The translations under genes and the position numbers were made by a program. The notes beneath the pieces are model-generated. The model was not told where the DNA came from. It made no database searches and saw only the letters and a program-made list of their open reading frames with translations. From positions 9,112,505-9,176,504 of the forward strand of contig NC_045140.1 in the NCBI RefSeq assembly GCF_008831285.2: 64,000 bases of DNA. Direction: 5' to 3'. The DNA is from Nymphaea colorata. Taxonomy: Eukaryota; Streptophyta; Magnoliopsida; Nymphaeales; Nymphaeaceae. Shown in pieces: positions 36,165 to 47,742 of this stretch (positions are counted from its first letter, which is position 1; each line of letters begins with the position of its first letter).

Positions 36165-37155
36165 AGATCCACCTTCACTCCTATTTACCTATGCTATTGC
36201 ACATTTAAGAAATATATACTTAGCAGTTCATGTTAGTAAAACAAAGTGGGCCTTGAGATATAGGTTTGAATTTGTAAAGTCCATTCAGGGTATTATTTGG
36301 TTCATTTTTTTTCCCTCAATTTTGGTGATGAAAAATGAGAAAAAGCCTAATCATCGATTTTATCTTGACATGAATACCATGGATGTTAGTTTCGTGGTTT
36401 CCCATGTGTTGTTATGTTGCAAACTTCAACTCACTGAAGAAGATCTCTGTTAGTGCAATAAAAGGATGTTGCAGAAATTCCTATTTGCGCTCTTGTTGAC
36501 TAAAATGGCCTACTTTCTCATGTTGAATGATTGGTTCCCGCTTTTTGATACTATGACCAAACACAACCATATTAGGTTCATCTGTTTTGAGAGCATCTAT
36601 GCTTTGAGCGGGGTCATCATAGATTGAACCTATTCTTTAAGCTATTCAAATGTCAATGCACAATATGATTATTATTTTCTTTCTTTATTGTCTTTAAGTC
36701 AGACTGCACACCTCCAAGTTTTTCTCCTATCTCCCTCTGCTATTGCACATTCAAGCAAAAATATGCTGAGCAGTTCAAGTTAATAAACAAAAGGCAGGTG
36801 TGAGACGTAGGTTTTAGATTGTAAAGTCAATCCCAATTTTAGAGGATATTACTTGTCTCACTAATTTTCCTCAACTTTGGTGATGAAAAATGTGAAAGAG
36901 CTAAAAATCGCTTTTGTCCTCACTTGAATTACCATCGGCGATAACTGTTTCACGGCTTCCCATGTCTCTTGTCATGTTGCAAACTGGAATAAAACTGAAG
37001 AAGAAATCGGTGAGTATAAGGAAATAATGTTGCAGAAATTATTATATACTGTGCTGCCGACTGAAGTTGCATACTTTTCCGTGTTGAGTGATGGGTGGCT
37101 GTTTTTCATGTTGTCCGCAAGTACAACCATATTATTATGTTCACCTATTTTAGGC
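36165..37155. repeat. approximately 555-bp imperfect tandem duplication
   Basis: Unit 1 (about 36,165-36,590) and unit 2 (about 36,720-37,155) share CTATTGCACATT, AGCAGTTCA, TTGTAAAGTC, TTTGGTGATGAAAAATG, TCCCATGT, ATGTTGCAAAC, ACTGAAGAAGA, ATGTTGCAGAAATT, and ACAACCATATTA in the same order. The spacer between the units is unrelated or more decayed. Confidence 0.85.
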
Positions 37156-37482
37156 CTGAATCAGAGAGCCGAGTTGAGAGAATTTTGGTTAAGAGGCTAG
37201 TTAAATCTGCTAAGACAGAAAACTGAGTGCCATTGTTTCGGGCAACTCTTAGAAGACGAATATGTTACTCAATGTGTATTGGAGTATCAAAAGTAGTACA
37301 TCGATCATGCACTGAAGACCAGAGTATTGCGTAGATTAAGTGAAGTCTGGTTGATGGTCATAGGACACGTGGAATAAAACACGTGTGTCCATCCCGTTTA
37401 ATCGATTTTTTATTAAACACTGTCTAATCCATTTTTTCATCAAACACACAGGAACAGGCTAGACAAACGGGCAATTAGACAA

Positions 37483-37492
37483 TGATATAAAT
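37483..37492 (+). promoter_or_regulatory. TATA-like box of the candidate gene at 37.7 kb
   Basis: TGATATAAAT lies about 30 bp upstream of the start of a C/T-rich leader (37,515-37,673) and about 190 bp upstream of the chosen start codon. Confidence 0.35.
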
Positions 37493-37673
37493 TAACTTTT
37501 TGTTCCATCGTCGGAACAGACAAAACAGCCTCTCTCCCTCCTGCTCCCGCCCCCTAACCCCGACCCCATTGACTTTCTTCTTTCTCTCCTTCCCCTCCGT
37601 CCCCGAGTCACCTCTCCTCCGGCCATTTCTCCGCCGTCGTCTCCCTGTGTTTCCCCTCCGCTTTCCCCTTCTG

Positions 37674-38254
37674 ATGCCTCAAACCCTAACCATTCTTCCT
37701 ACATTTGTGCCTTCTCCCCTCGCCGGTCCATTCATCAGTAAGGCGAAAACTGCGGCATGGCCGGCGGCACGGTTCTTGAACTCGCCTTGTGGCGCTTCCA
37801 GCCTCCGTCCGGTGCACAGCAGCCTGCCGACGACTCCTACTGGCTGGGCTGCGGCGCCTGATATCTGGGATTGCAAGTTTGGCCCCGCCGGTTGCGGCGG
37901 ACTCGATTTGTACCTTGAGGAGGAGGAGCCCGTGGAGAGGGTGGAGTCTGCTCGGGCAAGCAGAATTCCCTCGAGCGGCCGGAGATGTCTGACGCGGCTG
38001 GGTCTCCGAGCTCGTCAAGTGAGCCTTGATTGTGTTGGTATTCCGCCCGGGTTTTGTGAATAGCGGCTTTTAGGAGACAGTAAAGCAAAAAGAAATAGGG
38101 GGCTCTAGGAAAAATTCAAGGAACTCTTTGATTTGTCTAAACTTGTAAATAGAAGGTGGAATGGCAGTTTTGGACGTGGTTGTCACGCAGCTTTGGCCTG
38201 AAGTTGAAAATAAATTTGTACAGGAGGAGCAAGAAGATATTTGAATGGGGTTAG
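37674..38254 (+). CDS. candidate small two-exon gene, unrecognised product (about 148 aa)
   Basis: The region is GC-rich and preceded by a pyrimidine-rich leader typical of plant genes. I place the start at ATG 37,674, since upstream in-frame codons translate C/T-rich leader. Exon 1 would be 37,674-38,018 (115 codons, phase 0) ending CGTCAA before GTGAGC. Exon 2 would be 38,153-38,254 after TAAATAG, continuing in frame for 33 residues to TAG. The intron would be 134 nt, within the usual plant range, though its polypyrimidine tract is weak. The first 35 or so residues (MPQTLTILPTFVPSPLAGPF, then Lys/Ala/Arg-rich) look like a plastid or mitochondrial targeting peptide. An acidic run (EEEEP) lies near residue 80 and the tail is basic and aromatic. 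No domain is recognised. Alternatives are a different frame of exon 1 (ATG at 37,757) or a captured exon fragment. Confidence 0.35.
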
Positions 38255-40379
38255 CATGTAGACTTTGTTTTGCCATATATTTGATATTTGCACATTGTTT
38301 TATCGGTTCTTTATTATTTCATTTGAACATCGGATTCAGATTCAGATTTGATTAGTAATTGGCAAATAGATTGCAAACTCATCACCGCATTTTACATATG
38401 TTAATCGGTATGACTGTGAAATTTGTTCACTAGATACAGATTCAGATCAAAACTTGGATAAGTAGGTGAGGTCTACTTTAAGCGTACCGAATCTAATGAA
38501 TAATATTTGGACTTGGTCCAAGGTCCAGTCCGAGTCCGCATACATCCCCAGATTTGGTTGTGCGGGTCTTCAAACCGGCATTAATGGATGATTTGGCTTC
38601 ATTAGGAGAAAGGAAAACCACCAAAAGGACTTCCTAACGATTAGTATAAAATAATATCCGTGAAAATTTTCTTAGATTGTGTGTTGTTAAAAATATGCTT
38701 AAATTTTGTGCGGTTGATGAAAAAAAAAAATCTCTATGTTTGTTTCAAATTGGCAGTGATAGAAAAAAAAAATATTTTTGACCTCCAATCAAAATAAATG
38801 CACCAAACTTTGTGAAATATTCATATAAATATAGCTGTAATTTACTTTATGTTCTTGCATTCACAAGAAAATGGCATGTGACAAAAAAATGGTCCAATAA
38901 ATATATGGACAATTAAAGAAATTATTGTATTAAAAACTAATTAATTTTCATAAATGTGTAAACTCTCTCGCATAATAAAGAGAGAATAAATTTTCAAGAG
39001 TCGTTAGCAAAACATTGAATAGACAAAACTGACCATAGAAGACATAATGGATAGATCAGATATAACAGAAACAAATGTCAGATAGGACAGACATAACAGA
39101 CATATGTGTAACAAATGCCGGACAAAAGGAACGTAGTGTCATGTTCCTAAAATCATCAAACGGTGGACAATGAACATTATTATCCATGAAAACAAAACAG
39201 TGGTGTAATAGACATGACGTCCTATCTGTCATGTCCCAATGAACAACAATCAAATGACCTCTTAGGTGTCATTATGCATTTGAGATTTTCATTTTTTATA
39301 TTTGAAGCAATTCTAATTGTCATTTTATGTTTTTATTTTTAAATGAGATTCAGTAATTAGTTTGGTGGTTAGCGGTCGGAACTTTGGTTATGGTGGATCC
39401 TAGGATGTACTTGCATGATCATTACACGACAGCCATTATTGTGCCATTGCTTTTTTTATAATTAGTAGTCTGAAACCTGGTTATGGTGGATCATAGGATG
39501 TACTTGCATGATCAGTACACGGCAGTCATTATTGTCTATATAGACACCTTTTGATAATTATATTCATTTACAATAAGTGAATTGTCACAGCAAACCATTT
39601 GTTGCATACCGCAAGGAGAAAACCATGTTGAATCTGCAGGTCTAGGTGACCCTCCATTGCTACCTTACGCAAAAGTTACAATTGTACATAATTTCTGCAC
39701 TCAACAGTGAATCATTTGGCATCTACTTTGGGATGACAGGTCACATTAAGTTTTCCACCATTTTCTTTTCCTTCAACATCTGATATATTATTGATTTGAG
39801 AGGTGACAATCCTTGAAACTGTCCTTGGAACAACTGGACCTTCTTTCGAGAAATTTTCTTGGCTAATCCTAAAACTCTAATAGCCTCTTATACATCGGTG
39901 GTAAAATTATAAACTTTTTTGTTTTTCTATGAATAGAAGACACAACAGCAATTTATGAACAAACATTCAAATTCCTAAAATAAAACGATTAGGCTCTATT
40001 CCAATAGAAAACAAGCTACAACCTCCATGAAACAATCCACATTCGCGTAAGGAGATGTGACGTCACTAGGTTTAGACATGATGAACAACAGGTAAAGCCA
40101 ATCGACGATGAATGTCGGAAACACGTCGCTGGCTGGTTTTGTTTGTGTACCTTTTCTTCACGCTCTGAAAATAGACCAAATTATGACCGACAACGCCAAT
40201 CTTGGACACCTAGAGATTGAACCAAAGTTGAAGGAAATCCAATTTATGAAAGCAAATTTTACTGTTTTGCAAAAGAGAAATTAGCAAACAAGCCAACGGC
40301 GTGCTGTTTCCCACCACCTATGAACTTATATAAGAAAAAAAGAACAAATTTGAAAATATGCATTACCTATATGATTTGG
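38255..40379. other. AT-rich intergenic DNA
   Basis: No gene supported. A short minus frame at 39,056-39,253 has no motif. One tandem duplication is listed separately. Confidence 0.5.
39386..39535. repeat. approximately 93-bp tandem duplication
   Basis: GGTTATGGTGGATC-TAGGATGTACTTGCATGATCA, ACACG-CAG-CATTATTGT and flanking words recur at an offset of 93 bp (starts at 39,386 and 39,479). Confidence 0.9.
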
Positions 40380-40541
40380 GCAGAGCCAAGGTGATGCAAG
40401 CCCACGTCCAGCTATGCCGATAGTTGGGAGGTCAACCCCAATCTACGGTCGTACGAACCAGCTTCAGAATATTTAGTAGCAGGAGTTGACCAGAGGAGAT
40501 GCAAACGTGATTCCTTTGACCAAGCCCAGCTCCGCTACTAC

Positions 40542-41168
40542 TTGGTCAGAGAGCCACAAAGGTCACACTCTACTCGCCTCGGCCTGATCACGTTCCCTGC
40601 ACTAGCCCACCCACTTGCAGGAGGTTATGGTCAATGGCTGACCCATCATTCTGTTGGACACACACCCGGCACCCATGCCAAGCCCACACCAAACACACAA
40701 GTGGGGCGGCTTAGGTGTGCCCAACCTATGCTCGCAAGGTCACCCATGCTGGACCAGCTAGTCGTTGCCGTTTGTGCCTCACCCAAACTAGCTTCGTACG
40801 ACGAGTCCCCACATCTAAACGCCGCCTGGGCCTCTCAATGGCCTCCATCTCAACCTAGCCCACAAGGGAAAGCTCGGCCATGCTGGACCAGCCAGTGGCC
40901 TTGCATACCGCCACAACTCCCAACAAACTCCACGTCTGCATCGAGCGCCAACTGGGTGGACTCCTTTGGATGCATCCCACCATGCTTGACGAACCAAGGG
41001 CACCTGCTCAACTCAACTCGTGACCTGGACACTCTCTGCCATGACGAACCATTACATGCACAGGGTTACTGGCCTAGCCAAATTTGCGCTAGGCCAGGTT
41101 TGACCAGAACTGCCACCATGGACCAGTTCCTACTCTTCGTTTGTGATAGGACCTATTCCCGGCGTTGA
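40542..41168 (+). other. 208-aa open frame, probably not a gene
   Basis: This is the longest open frame in the window. Its translation is rich in Pro, Ser, Thr, His and Gln, repeats the CWTSQWP-like phrase, and contains no recognised domain, signal peptide or membrane segment. The DNA is C-rich and repetitive, which lengthens chance frames on this strand. I keep it as an open question rather than a gene. Confidence 0.2.
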
Positions 41169-41782
41169 CCAAACTACTGCCCGAGTGTCGATCCTATCCC
41201 TAAGATCTCTTGAGACAGTCATAGTTCAAACCAAAAGCAATAGAATTATAAGAATGATACCAGGCCAGACAACAACCCCGGTGCAAAATAACCATAGGAA
41301 ATGGATACAGAGTGGTTCCCCGCCCACGGTCTTAGCCTACTACAAGAACTAGAGTTATGTGAGGCCTTACAAACGTGAGCGATACAAATAGAACTCTCAA
41401 CTCACTCAAGCATTCATTCACAAAGCATCACATCCATCTTGCCGTACATGCCTACTTCGGCTAAACCATGCCCTAATCCCTTAGGAGGTCTCAGCAATCC
41501 CGTGGTTGTGCCCTTGGCACTTGTGCCTTAGAGGGACCTCATTCAAATGCAAAGGCCGAAGCCAGATTCAAAGCAATTAACACCCTTCCCCGTTGCTATA
41601 GGGAGGTTAGGGATCTCACCTATCGGGGATAGCCAGGCGTTAAACCAGCAAGGGACTGAGGATGAAATCTGGCAGCCAAGGCTGCTCCTCGGTATTCGGC
41701 AATGCATCACATTCGGTGCTTGAGCATCTCCAAAATGCGTTACTCCTTGCTTAAGTAGAGGCACACATCCTCCTTGAGTGGG

Positions 41783-42310
41783 TCAGCTTCCCAGTAGGTC
41801 ACGTCCAAGGTTGAGAGGGGCGAGGAACACGTCACCCCTAGCCGTCCCAAAGGAATGAGATAGGAACGATTGGGGATGAGGTCGTGTTGGCACGTGTGGA
41901 CCTCCTCCAATCTCGTGGGTGGCCTTCCTTTTCGACAGTGGACACTTCAAGGCAGTTAGGGGTTTGGTAACTCCTACTGAGATCACGCGGATATGCCCTG
42001 CCTTTTTGGGTCTAACCGTTCCAAGGTCTCCCAAAAGGGGCGCGCAATCACCCTCCTCTATTCTTGGCACCAAGAGTTGCCTTTTGGGACGTGGTTTAAA
42101 GGTGGCGGTTTCCCCCTCTTTATTCGGCGCGGAGACTCTTCTTTTTGGCTGCACGATTCTGGTCACCTCCTTGTCCACGTTCAGAAACGGTTCCTTGCCT
42201 TTTTGGTCGGTATCTCCGTCCTCCAAAATAGGCACCCTCCTTTCCCTTTCAAACACAAGTCCCCCTACCAGATAGGTGGGACACGTTTTTCGGGCGCGGC
42301 CTTGATTCAT
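41783..42310 (-). other. 175-aa minus-strand open frame with basic PKR motifs, unrecognised
   Basis: The frame reads from Met to stop without interruption. It is hydrophilic, with basic clusters QPKRR, RPKRQ, RPKKA spaced roughly 25 residues apart and acidic EEGD/EDGD stretches between them. The spacing follows the recurring CCTTTTGG words on the plus strand, so a DNA repeat explains the periodicity. Lying downstream of a minus-strand TATA box (43,653-43,660), it could sit in the 5' leader or a gag-like region of a decayed retroelement, or be a chance frame. No known domain is seen. Confidence 0.25.
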
Positions 42311-43000
42311 ATCATCTCCACTAATTTCGGCAAGAGGAGGTTACTCACTTTGGAATTTCGAATCTGGCTGGGATCACATTCAAATTCAGAGCAAACTCCT
42401 CTACCACTGGACTCTTGAGATGCCTTCGTATTTGGGCACCAACCGTTCCCAAAGTTCTCATGAAATCTAGCCCACAATCTTGCCTTTTTGGATCAAGTTC
42501 CTTCCTTTGTGCACGTTCCCACCTTGGTGCAGAATTCCTTCCTTTTGGGACCCACGAACTTGGCCTGGATCTCGTCCAAGTTCGGACCCTTCTTCCATGT
42601 CATAGCCAAAAGATAATCACCATGTTCAAATTCAAATGGAGAGTGAGTGACAAATTAGGAAAGCTCTGGACACGTGGCTGAACTTCCAAACTTGCACGAA
42701 GCTGGATGCCGGTGATACTCTAGCTTAGCCTTCCTGCCCACCCGCAGAATCCAGCCGAACTCCAACTAGAGTTTGGGTCTTCCTTTCGCCTACTCCAAAA
42801 CACTCCAATCTGCCGTTTGGTTGAATCTATGTTGCCGGCAGCCTGCCCCAACACAGCCGCCTTCCGCATGGCTTGATGTAGTCTGACCGTGACTAATGAG
42901 CAGCGAACTATAGTCGGGACCTGGTTGATTTTCTCTCCCACCTCGTCGTCCAAACAGAACATGAATGAGTATTCAAGGGCGAACAAGGACAATGGAATTA

Positions 43001-43650
43001 GGCGCGGTCTTCGCTCAAGAACTTGGTATTAGACGGCCGTGCGAAATGGGTGAATATGCCGAGATCATTGATCTATTAATCCTTGTCTAATCCTAAATCA
43101 AGACTGAAATCGCCAGATCTACACTTTCATGAATTTGTATGAGATGGAATAGATCGTGCGTCAGCGGCCTTAGATCGTCAAGATCCTTAAGAAGCATCCT
43201 ATAATGGAAGTACTGAGGAGAGGGTCGGGTACTTGCCTAATTCTACAGATCGTTGGTGTCGAAGTAGCCACGGATGTCTCCGTAGAACCAGGGGCGTCGG
43301 CTCCCCTTGTTGCTATCCCTTTTGTCAATCTCGGCCTCTAGACTCCTTTAGGATTGAGGAGAATGCACCGTAGGTTGAACTTCAATGTGCTGGTAGGGAT
43401 GGGCGTGATTTGATGCTCCAGTAGCAGTTTCTGGATGCCGCTGCTCTAGATAATCAAACCGTAATTGTGTTCGGCTTTTGGGGATGAAGGTGCAACAGAG
43501 ATTGAGGAAGAAGAAGGTAGAGTAGCTATCGGTGTTGGAAGATAAACCCAGTAGCAGCCAGCATTGAGAAATTCTACGTGGCGGAAGAGGGAGAAATCAA
43601 CTCAAAACTTCATTCCATGATGAAAGGGTAGGGTTTCCCCCTATTTACAA
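43001..43650 (-). other. leader-like DNA downstream of the minus-strand TATA box
   Basis: No open frame with a motif. On the minus strand it begins with the word AGGGGGAAACCCTACCC just after the TATA box, as the R/U5 part of an LTR or a gene leader might. Confidence 0.3.
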
Positions 43651-43652
43651 AG

Positions 43653-43660
43653 CTTATATA
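43653..43660 (-). promoter_or_regulatory. minus-strand TATA box
   Basis: On the minus strand the word CTATATAAG occurs in a GC-richer context and is followed about 30 bp later by leader-like DNA. It could be the promoter of a retroelement LTR or of a gene. Confidence 0.35.
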
Positions 43661-46640
43661 GTCTTAAAGTGTCTCGATTCTAAAGTCCTAACTCGAGACG
43701 ATACAAAGCAAAAGCAAATGAGTCTAGAGTGTGTTGGACTGAGACAATACAAAAATAAATGCAAAAGCAAAGTATAAGAGCATAAGTAAATGGGCGCCTA
43801 GATCAGTTCTTGTTTCGCTCGCTCCAAAAGTCTCAGACTTGTGGGTAAGAGGGAAAACTCGTGTTGGTTCTGCCCCGATTCTTCTGACTTGATGCCTTTC
43901 AGCTGGCACCCGCCTAGGTTGGCCCTAGGTTGCTGGCCCAGTTGGGGTAACTTGCCTAGGTTCGCCCTAGGCTGCCTCAATAGAACTTGGGGTTTGTCTC
44001 CGCACTTGGATTGTCAGGGTCTAAACCTGGTCCAGGTCCTTCTTTTCTGCTTCTTCTGCCATAACCTTCTACCTCCACACCATCTGCACCTCCTGCTATA
44101 GCTGCACAAGCCTTTACTTGAATGATAACCTCACTAAGTTCTCATTCGTATGCTTCAAGACCCTCATTCACCGTGTTAACCTCATTATGAAACACATCGT
44201 TTCCAACAACTACTCCACCCACCTCGTTAGCCTCCTTTAGCTGAACGTAGCCTTCGGCAGCTAACCACCGCACTACCGCTGGTGGTCTACGATGTTCTCG
44301 GCCTTGGCTGTTGCCTTTGGCTGGCCTTGCTCGACTGCTTTCTGCTTTCGGCCTTGTCCTCGACCTCAACCTGATGCTCTTGCTGCTTCTCGTTGAAGAT
44401 AACCTCACTCGACACTAGTCCTTTCAACTCCTCTGGAGGTATTCGACGTGCCCAACTACGGCCTACACCTTCAGCCTGTTCTGCTTAGGTGCCCTTGGCC
44501 CTGTTGTCGGCTGGCCTCGGCACCACCCCAAGTAGAATTGTATCAGTTTGCCACCCAATCACTATGTGCTCACCAATTAGGTGCCAATCAGACTTAGAAA
44601 CCTCCCTTGTACTTTTTCTGTCGACTCAATCATCAATATGCCAACGCTCACAACAGCCAATGAGAGTTTGTGGTTTGAATTTCAAAAACTTTTTCCTCTG
44701 TGGGCGTGAGTCAGCGCCATGCCATGCAGGTGCCACCTCAACCTGTAAGCAAATTCTGCATTACTCTCCCTCCTCTCTAAGATTGTATGAAAGAACAATT
44801 ATTTTTAGATTACTGTCTCTTCAAGTTTGCTCCGAAAATTGTTTGAGAGAAAGAGAGAGCCTCACTGCCCTTCTGCGACTGCCACCCACTTCCAACTAGC
44901 GATCCGCTACCATTGCAGCTACCGACGAACCTTGCAGAGCTCTCCTATTGGGAGGAGCCTCTCCTCTAGCAACCTACACTTTTGCTCTAACAAGCTCTCA
45001 GTGAGCCGATGGATGCCACACCGCCACCGACCAAAGACAATGCCCAGTTGACGAATGACGAGTTCTCCCCCAAGATCCTCCACCACCACTGTAGCTCTAG
45101 CAAAATCTGCAACCTGCTAACTTTAGGTAGTCTGCCCAATCATCTCTCTCCCTCTCTCTTTATATCCCGTCACCTGCCTCTGCCACTTATACTAACTCGT
45201 TCTGCCGCCATGCCATTATCGCCTCATCAGGACCCTGCTGCTGACCACTTGCATCAGACAATGGCCGGCCATTTCCCTCCCTCTTTCTACTTTTCTCTTC
45301 TTCCTCTTTGTTTGTGGTCCGCCACTGCTTTGCCAGTGTCACACGACTGTGCTGCCTATGGGTGACGTGAACATCATTTGTTGCCACCATCTGCCACTAT
45401 CGCCTTGTCGCTCGGCACCACTGACCACTAGCCACCTTGCCATGTTCCTCCCTCTCTATCCTTGTGCAGCTTGTGAGTGGAAACTGGACAGTCACTCGCG
45501 ACCCACAAGTTGTTTGGTGACCAAACCAGACAACCATTACTACTGTTGGTCTCCTCTTGTTATGGGCTACCACATACCTTGTACTCAAAGCTAGACGCCA
45601 CAGGCAGCCACTCGAAACCAGCAATCAACTTCCAGACTCTTCTTAAGCATGCTGTCAGTCTCGAACTACTCTACTGCCAAGCACAGCGACCCTCAGTTTA
45701 GCCATGCTAGATCACCCATTGGCCAAGAACAACGGCGTCTCTTGGTCATGTCTAGTCTACGGTATAACGACGCTACCCACAACCATATACACCATATTTC
45801 ATATGGTGAAACACATGTGATGTATGTATATAGTATTGCGTTTGCCTTCGTAATTGGCAAATAATGCGATTTGTCTTGCGACACAGTATAGAAACTGCCA
45901 GCGTAATTAGGCATGATTTGACCTGTCGTAGGTAAATATGTGCCATCTATCAAAGTAATAGGTTAGTGGGTGTATTGTGCAAAACACACTTAATATGTTT
46001 AATAAAAGCTCATAGCTAAAAGATAAATATAGTTAAAACATAGCACAATAATCATATATAAGGACATTGTCCAACAAAGCTATATATACATAAAACATGC
46101 CCACAACCAAACAGGGCAATGATAAATGTTAGTCACATTGCCCAAAGATCACCCTCTATCCTGACAGCATCATGATCTTGAGGTGCTGCCCTACTGAGAG
46201 TGAACACGTGAAAACAAATGACAATAAGCATCAGAGATAACTCTACTTATGGTTTATCCCTGAGGCCCATACATACATCATCTATTCAAACATATATAGC
46301 ATGAGGTAAAACAATAGAGATGCAATGCATCAGGTATTCCATTTAAGCATAAATAGTCATGACAACATAGAATGCATATTCAAATGCATAACTATGAGCA
46401 TTGAGTGACAATATACCTCTATAATGAAATGTAGGCCTCCATATGACCATTCCACAACTTATGGTCATCATACACAATAACCGAGTCGCAAAGAATAGTG
46501 GAACCTGGGGTAACTCTACCGTGACTCCCAACTACTATAACTGCTGCAGTATGTCCCATGTTGTACATGAAGACGAGCTTGTCACTAGTAGCCCAAATGA
46601 GGAGCACTTAATAACATGGCCCATTCTCGGTAAGTTTGTA
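43661..46640. other. C-rich, repeat-like region
   Basis: Several open frames up to 136 aa occur on both strands (for example 44,489-44,899 plus and 44,142-44,408 minus, the latter with Arg/Ser-rich and Val-rich stretches). None has a recognisable motif. CpG-depleted, C-rich DNA and words such as AACACGTGAAAAC are typical of decayed plant retroelement LTRs. Class not determined. Confidence 0.3.
43911..43978. repeat. two-unit repeat with four CCTAGG palindromes
   Basis: Units of 26 bp at 43,911-43,936 and 43,953-43,978 (offset 42 bp) each contain GCCTAGGTT and GCCCTAGG. The four CCTAGG sites fall at about 43,913, 43,924, 43,955 and 43,966. Confidence 0.85.
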
Positions 46641-46821
46641 TCTTGAAACTTGGACCCCTATGCCACCTACCTAAACCCTTTTACTGTGATTTCAACTATT
46701 TCTAGTTGGCATAGTTTGTCCACGGCAAATTTGGCCCTAGCCGTTGCCCTACGTTTAGGTGATGCTCAGGCTCTCTACATTAGATTATTAATTAGAAACC
46801 AGCAAAACACAATGGTGCATC

Positions 46822-46827
<6 letters not shown>

Positions 46828-46889
<62 letters not shown>
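46828..46889. repeat. (CA)n(TA)n(TG)n self-complementary microsatellite
   Basis: CA (46,828-46,855), TA (46,855-46,877) and TG (46,877-46,889) run without a break. Because CA and TG pair and TA pairs with itself, the whole tract is one near-perfect palindrome that could extrude as a hairpin. The apparent 90-aa plus frame here includes the translated tract. Confidence 0.95.
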
Positions 46890-47439
46890 ATATGCTTGTA
46901 TGCCGAAATCATAACTACATAGCCCCAGCTAAGCATATCTGTCTGCACGTATGCAGCCATGACCATTTTCCCCCTTCATGAGATTTTTAAAATAGTTTTC
47001 AAATACAAAATTTTAAGAACATAGGGTCATTTCTAAGCCAAATAAGCCCTTTTTATACCAGCATTAAGCATATAGACCTAGATGCTAGGTCGTTCAAGCT
47101 GAAAATTACCATTTTACCCCTATATCTTGGCATCTCAACCGAGAAAATAGGATTTTTTTTACCAAATTTTTGAGAATTGCCTAACATTTGAGAAATTATA
47201 AGGCCATTTTTCAGTTTTCCATGACCTTTGAAGTCACTAGAGTCGGCTCATTAGGGTTATTCGAGTTTGCAATCAACTCCCATGTAGTTCCAATTATCTC
47301 ACAAAAACCCAAAATTGTGATCTTTAGCACAATCAAGTCAAAACAAGTTTACCTTAATAAAGGGAATGTTTTTATTTCACTTATCTTGAGGCACCCAACC
47401 CAAGTTTCAATCATATACTAACTTGTAGATTGCTATTGG
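46890..47439. other. AT-rich intergenic DNA
   Basis: No gene recognised. The 77-aa plus frame at 47,188-47,421 has no motif. Confidence 0.5.
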
Positions 47440-47742
47440 GTCTTTCTCTCTCCTGTTTTTAGGTGATTGAGCTGAATTTGAGCTCAACTCAGAAGAGTAA
47501 ACTGAAACCAGTGTAGGACCATGTAAATTTATTTTAGTTATATTTGAGTTCATTCATCCTGGTTTGAGTTCAATTCAGTTCCAAACTCTTTCTCTTTCTT
47601 ATTTTGAGGGGTTTGAGTCGAATTTGAGTTCAATCCGATAGCGTGGGCTAAAATCGAGGTAGATCAATGTTTATCATGTGTAAATTAAGAATCTCTTAGT
47701 TCAGTTTGAGTTCATTCTTTTCAGTTTGAGTTCAATCCAATT
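47440..47742. repeat. approximately 147-bp imperfect tandem duplication
   Basis: Units at about 47,440-47,582 and 47,586-47,742 share CTCTTTCTCT, GAG-TGAATTTGAG-TCAA, ATTTTAGTT-like words, TTGAGTTCATTC and GTTTGAGTTCAAT. Confidence 0.8.

Larger units (their letters stand above)
40380..43000. other. C-rich repeat-like region of uncertain class
   Basis: The composition switches from AT-rich to C-rich at about 40,380. Words such as CATGCTGGACCAGC (40,748 and 40,879), and CCTTTTTGG/CCTTTTGGGA (about 41,998, 42,080, 42,139, 42,197, 42,481, 42,538), recur. The style resembles the untranslated parts or LTRs of plant retrotransposons, and a minus-strand TATA box lies to the right (43,653). Ends and target duplications were not found. 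Confidence 0.35.

Noticed and set aside
37500-37673. Starting the 37.7-kb gene at the first in-frame ATG of the 187-aa frame
   Set aside because: The upstream 58 codons are C/T-rich leader sequence typical of untranslated regions. ATG 37,674 leaves a normal leader after the TATA-like box.
40542-41168. 208-aa frame as a real protein-coding gene
   Set aside because: Repetitive, Pro/Ser/Thr/His-rich translation of C-rich repeat-like DNA. No domain and no independent start or splice evidence.
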